Positions 63,475 to 64,000 of a stretch of DNA of 64,000 nucleotides are shown here, in pieces; position 1 is the first letter of the stretch; each line of letters starts with the position of its first letter. The DNA is from Marisa cornuarietis. Lineage: Eukaryota > Mollusca > Gastropoda > Architaenioglossa > Ampullariidae. Both the position numbers and the translations under genes were made by a program. Below the pieces are notes generated by a model. It did no database searches and was not told the DNA's origin. It saw only the letters and a program-made list of their open reading frames with translations. The stretch is from NCBI GenBank assembly GCA_004794655.1, contig SMMW01000149.1, forward strand, positions 1,922,001 through 1,986,000, read 5' to 3'.

Positions 63475-63665
63475 CTGCATAAGCATTATAAAGACAATGG
63501 CTAATAACTGAAGTCTGTGAAGACGACGGGGTGATGTTTGTTTTTTATTATAGCTGATCTCAGGTAAACATTAGACCAAGAAACCAATATATTTTTGAAA
63601 AAGAGAAAGCTTGAACTAATCAATAAAAGTAATGAAAATTCCCCGTGCTTTCCTGACAAACCCAA
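63475..63665 (+). repeat. Dispersed repeat, inverted partner of 51990-52215
   Basis: AATAACTGAAGTCTGTGAAGACG, AACATTAGACCAAGAAACC, TTTTTGAAAAAGAGAAAGC and AGTAATGAAAATTCC follow the same order as the minus strand of 51990-52215. Just before it, TTTAACCCTTACAGCAC (63461-63477) could be a TTAA plus CCCTT piggyBac-like end, which is speculative. Confidence 0.65.
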
Positions 63666-64000
63666 TGTGTTCTAAGCGTTAATCAAATAGGGAGAAATGC
63701 TTGACCAAGTCTGGGGAAGTTTTTACATGATATATAAATGTATTTTCCAGTTGTATAAAACAACCGACATGTAAAAACTTTGCCAGAATTTGTCCATATT
63801 TGTCCTGTTGAGAAACTAACCTTTAGAAACCTCAGTTGCTTTGTATGTGCATCCACTGACCGGCAGCAGAAAATACACATATAGGAAAAGCTGAATAACC
63901 GCGGTTTTTTCTCTCTCATAAATGCTAGTCCTATCACGCCACTGTGGCAGGTTACCCTGAAGCATCTCGTTCACTAATATATTTAGTGTGCATTTTGTGA

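Overview
The window is animal nuclear DNA: AT-rich, with intron-split genes obeying GT-AG rules, many (CA)n-type microsatellites, tRNA-derived SINEs, non-LTR retrotransposons and DNA-transposon MITEs. The gene set and repeat style fit a mollusc, probably a gastropod. That is an inference; no single sequence here proves the species. I joined exons by hand from splice signals and reading phase. Seven protein-coding genes have complete, in-frame models: a TauD-type 2-oxoglutarate oxygenase (minus, 401-3255), a DDX31-type DEAD-box RNA helicase (minus, 5934-17213, 17 exons), ribosomal protein S5 (plus, 18193-21425), three SLC16-type monocarboxylate transporters (plus 26244-30929; minus 43070-47957; minus 53638-59004) and an unusual rhodopsin-class GPCR (minus, 33938-41259).

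Layout. 1-3.3 kb: TauD-type gene. 3.3-5.9 kb: nothing recognised. 5.9-17.2 kb: DDX31, with a dead LINE in its last intron. 17.2-18.2 kb: head-to-head spacer to RPS5. 18.2-21.4 kb: RPS5, whose second intron holds a local tandem duplication and a piggyBac-like relic. 21.6-25.8 kb: a mobile-element patch (two SINEs, a hAT MITE with a perfect 8-bp target duplication, a nearly intact LINE). 26.2-30.9 kb: first transporter. 31-33.9 kb: nothing recognised. 33.9-41.3 kb: the GPCR gene. 40.9-48.9 kb and 50.5-60.2 kb: two tandem copies of one segment, each holding a transporter gene and the 5' exon of the GPCR gene; in the second copy that exon is a broken relic. 60.2-64 kb: no gene recognised; a retroposed insert with 13-bp target duplications, a possible LTR, and a dispersed repeat.

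The strongest candidate for something undescribed is the GPCR at 33938-41259. Its seven membrane segments are spread over three phase-0 exons. TM6, TM7 and helix 8 sit in the same uninterrupted 911-codon exon as a huge Glu/Arg tail, whose core is about 37 copies of an 8-residue unit (RERQEREE type) encoded by a 24-bp minisatellite. The i/i+4 charge pattern is that of an ER/K single alpha-helix. The receptor also lacks several classical microswitch residues. The second theme is the transporter family: one divergent inverted copy and two recent tandem copies, which show an intron presence/absence difference, a shifted splice acceptor, and insertions that can be ordered in time against the duplication.
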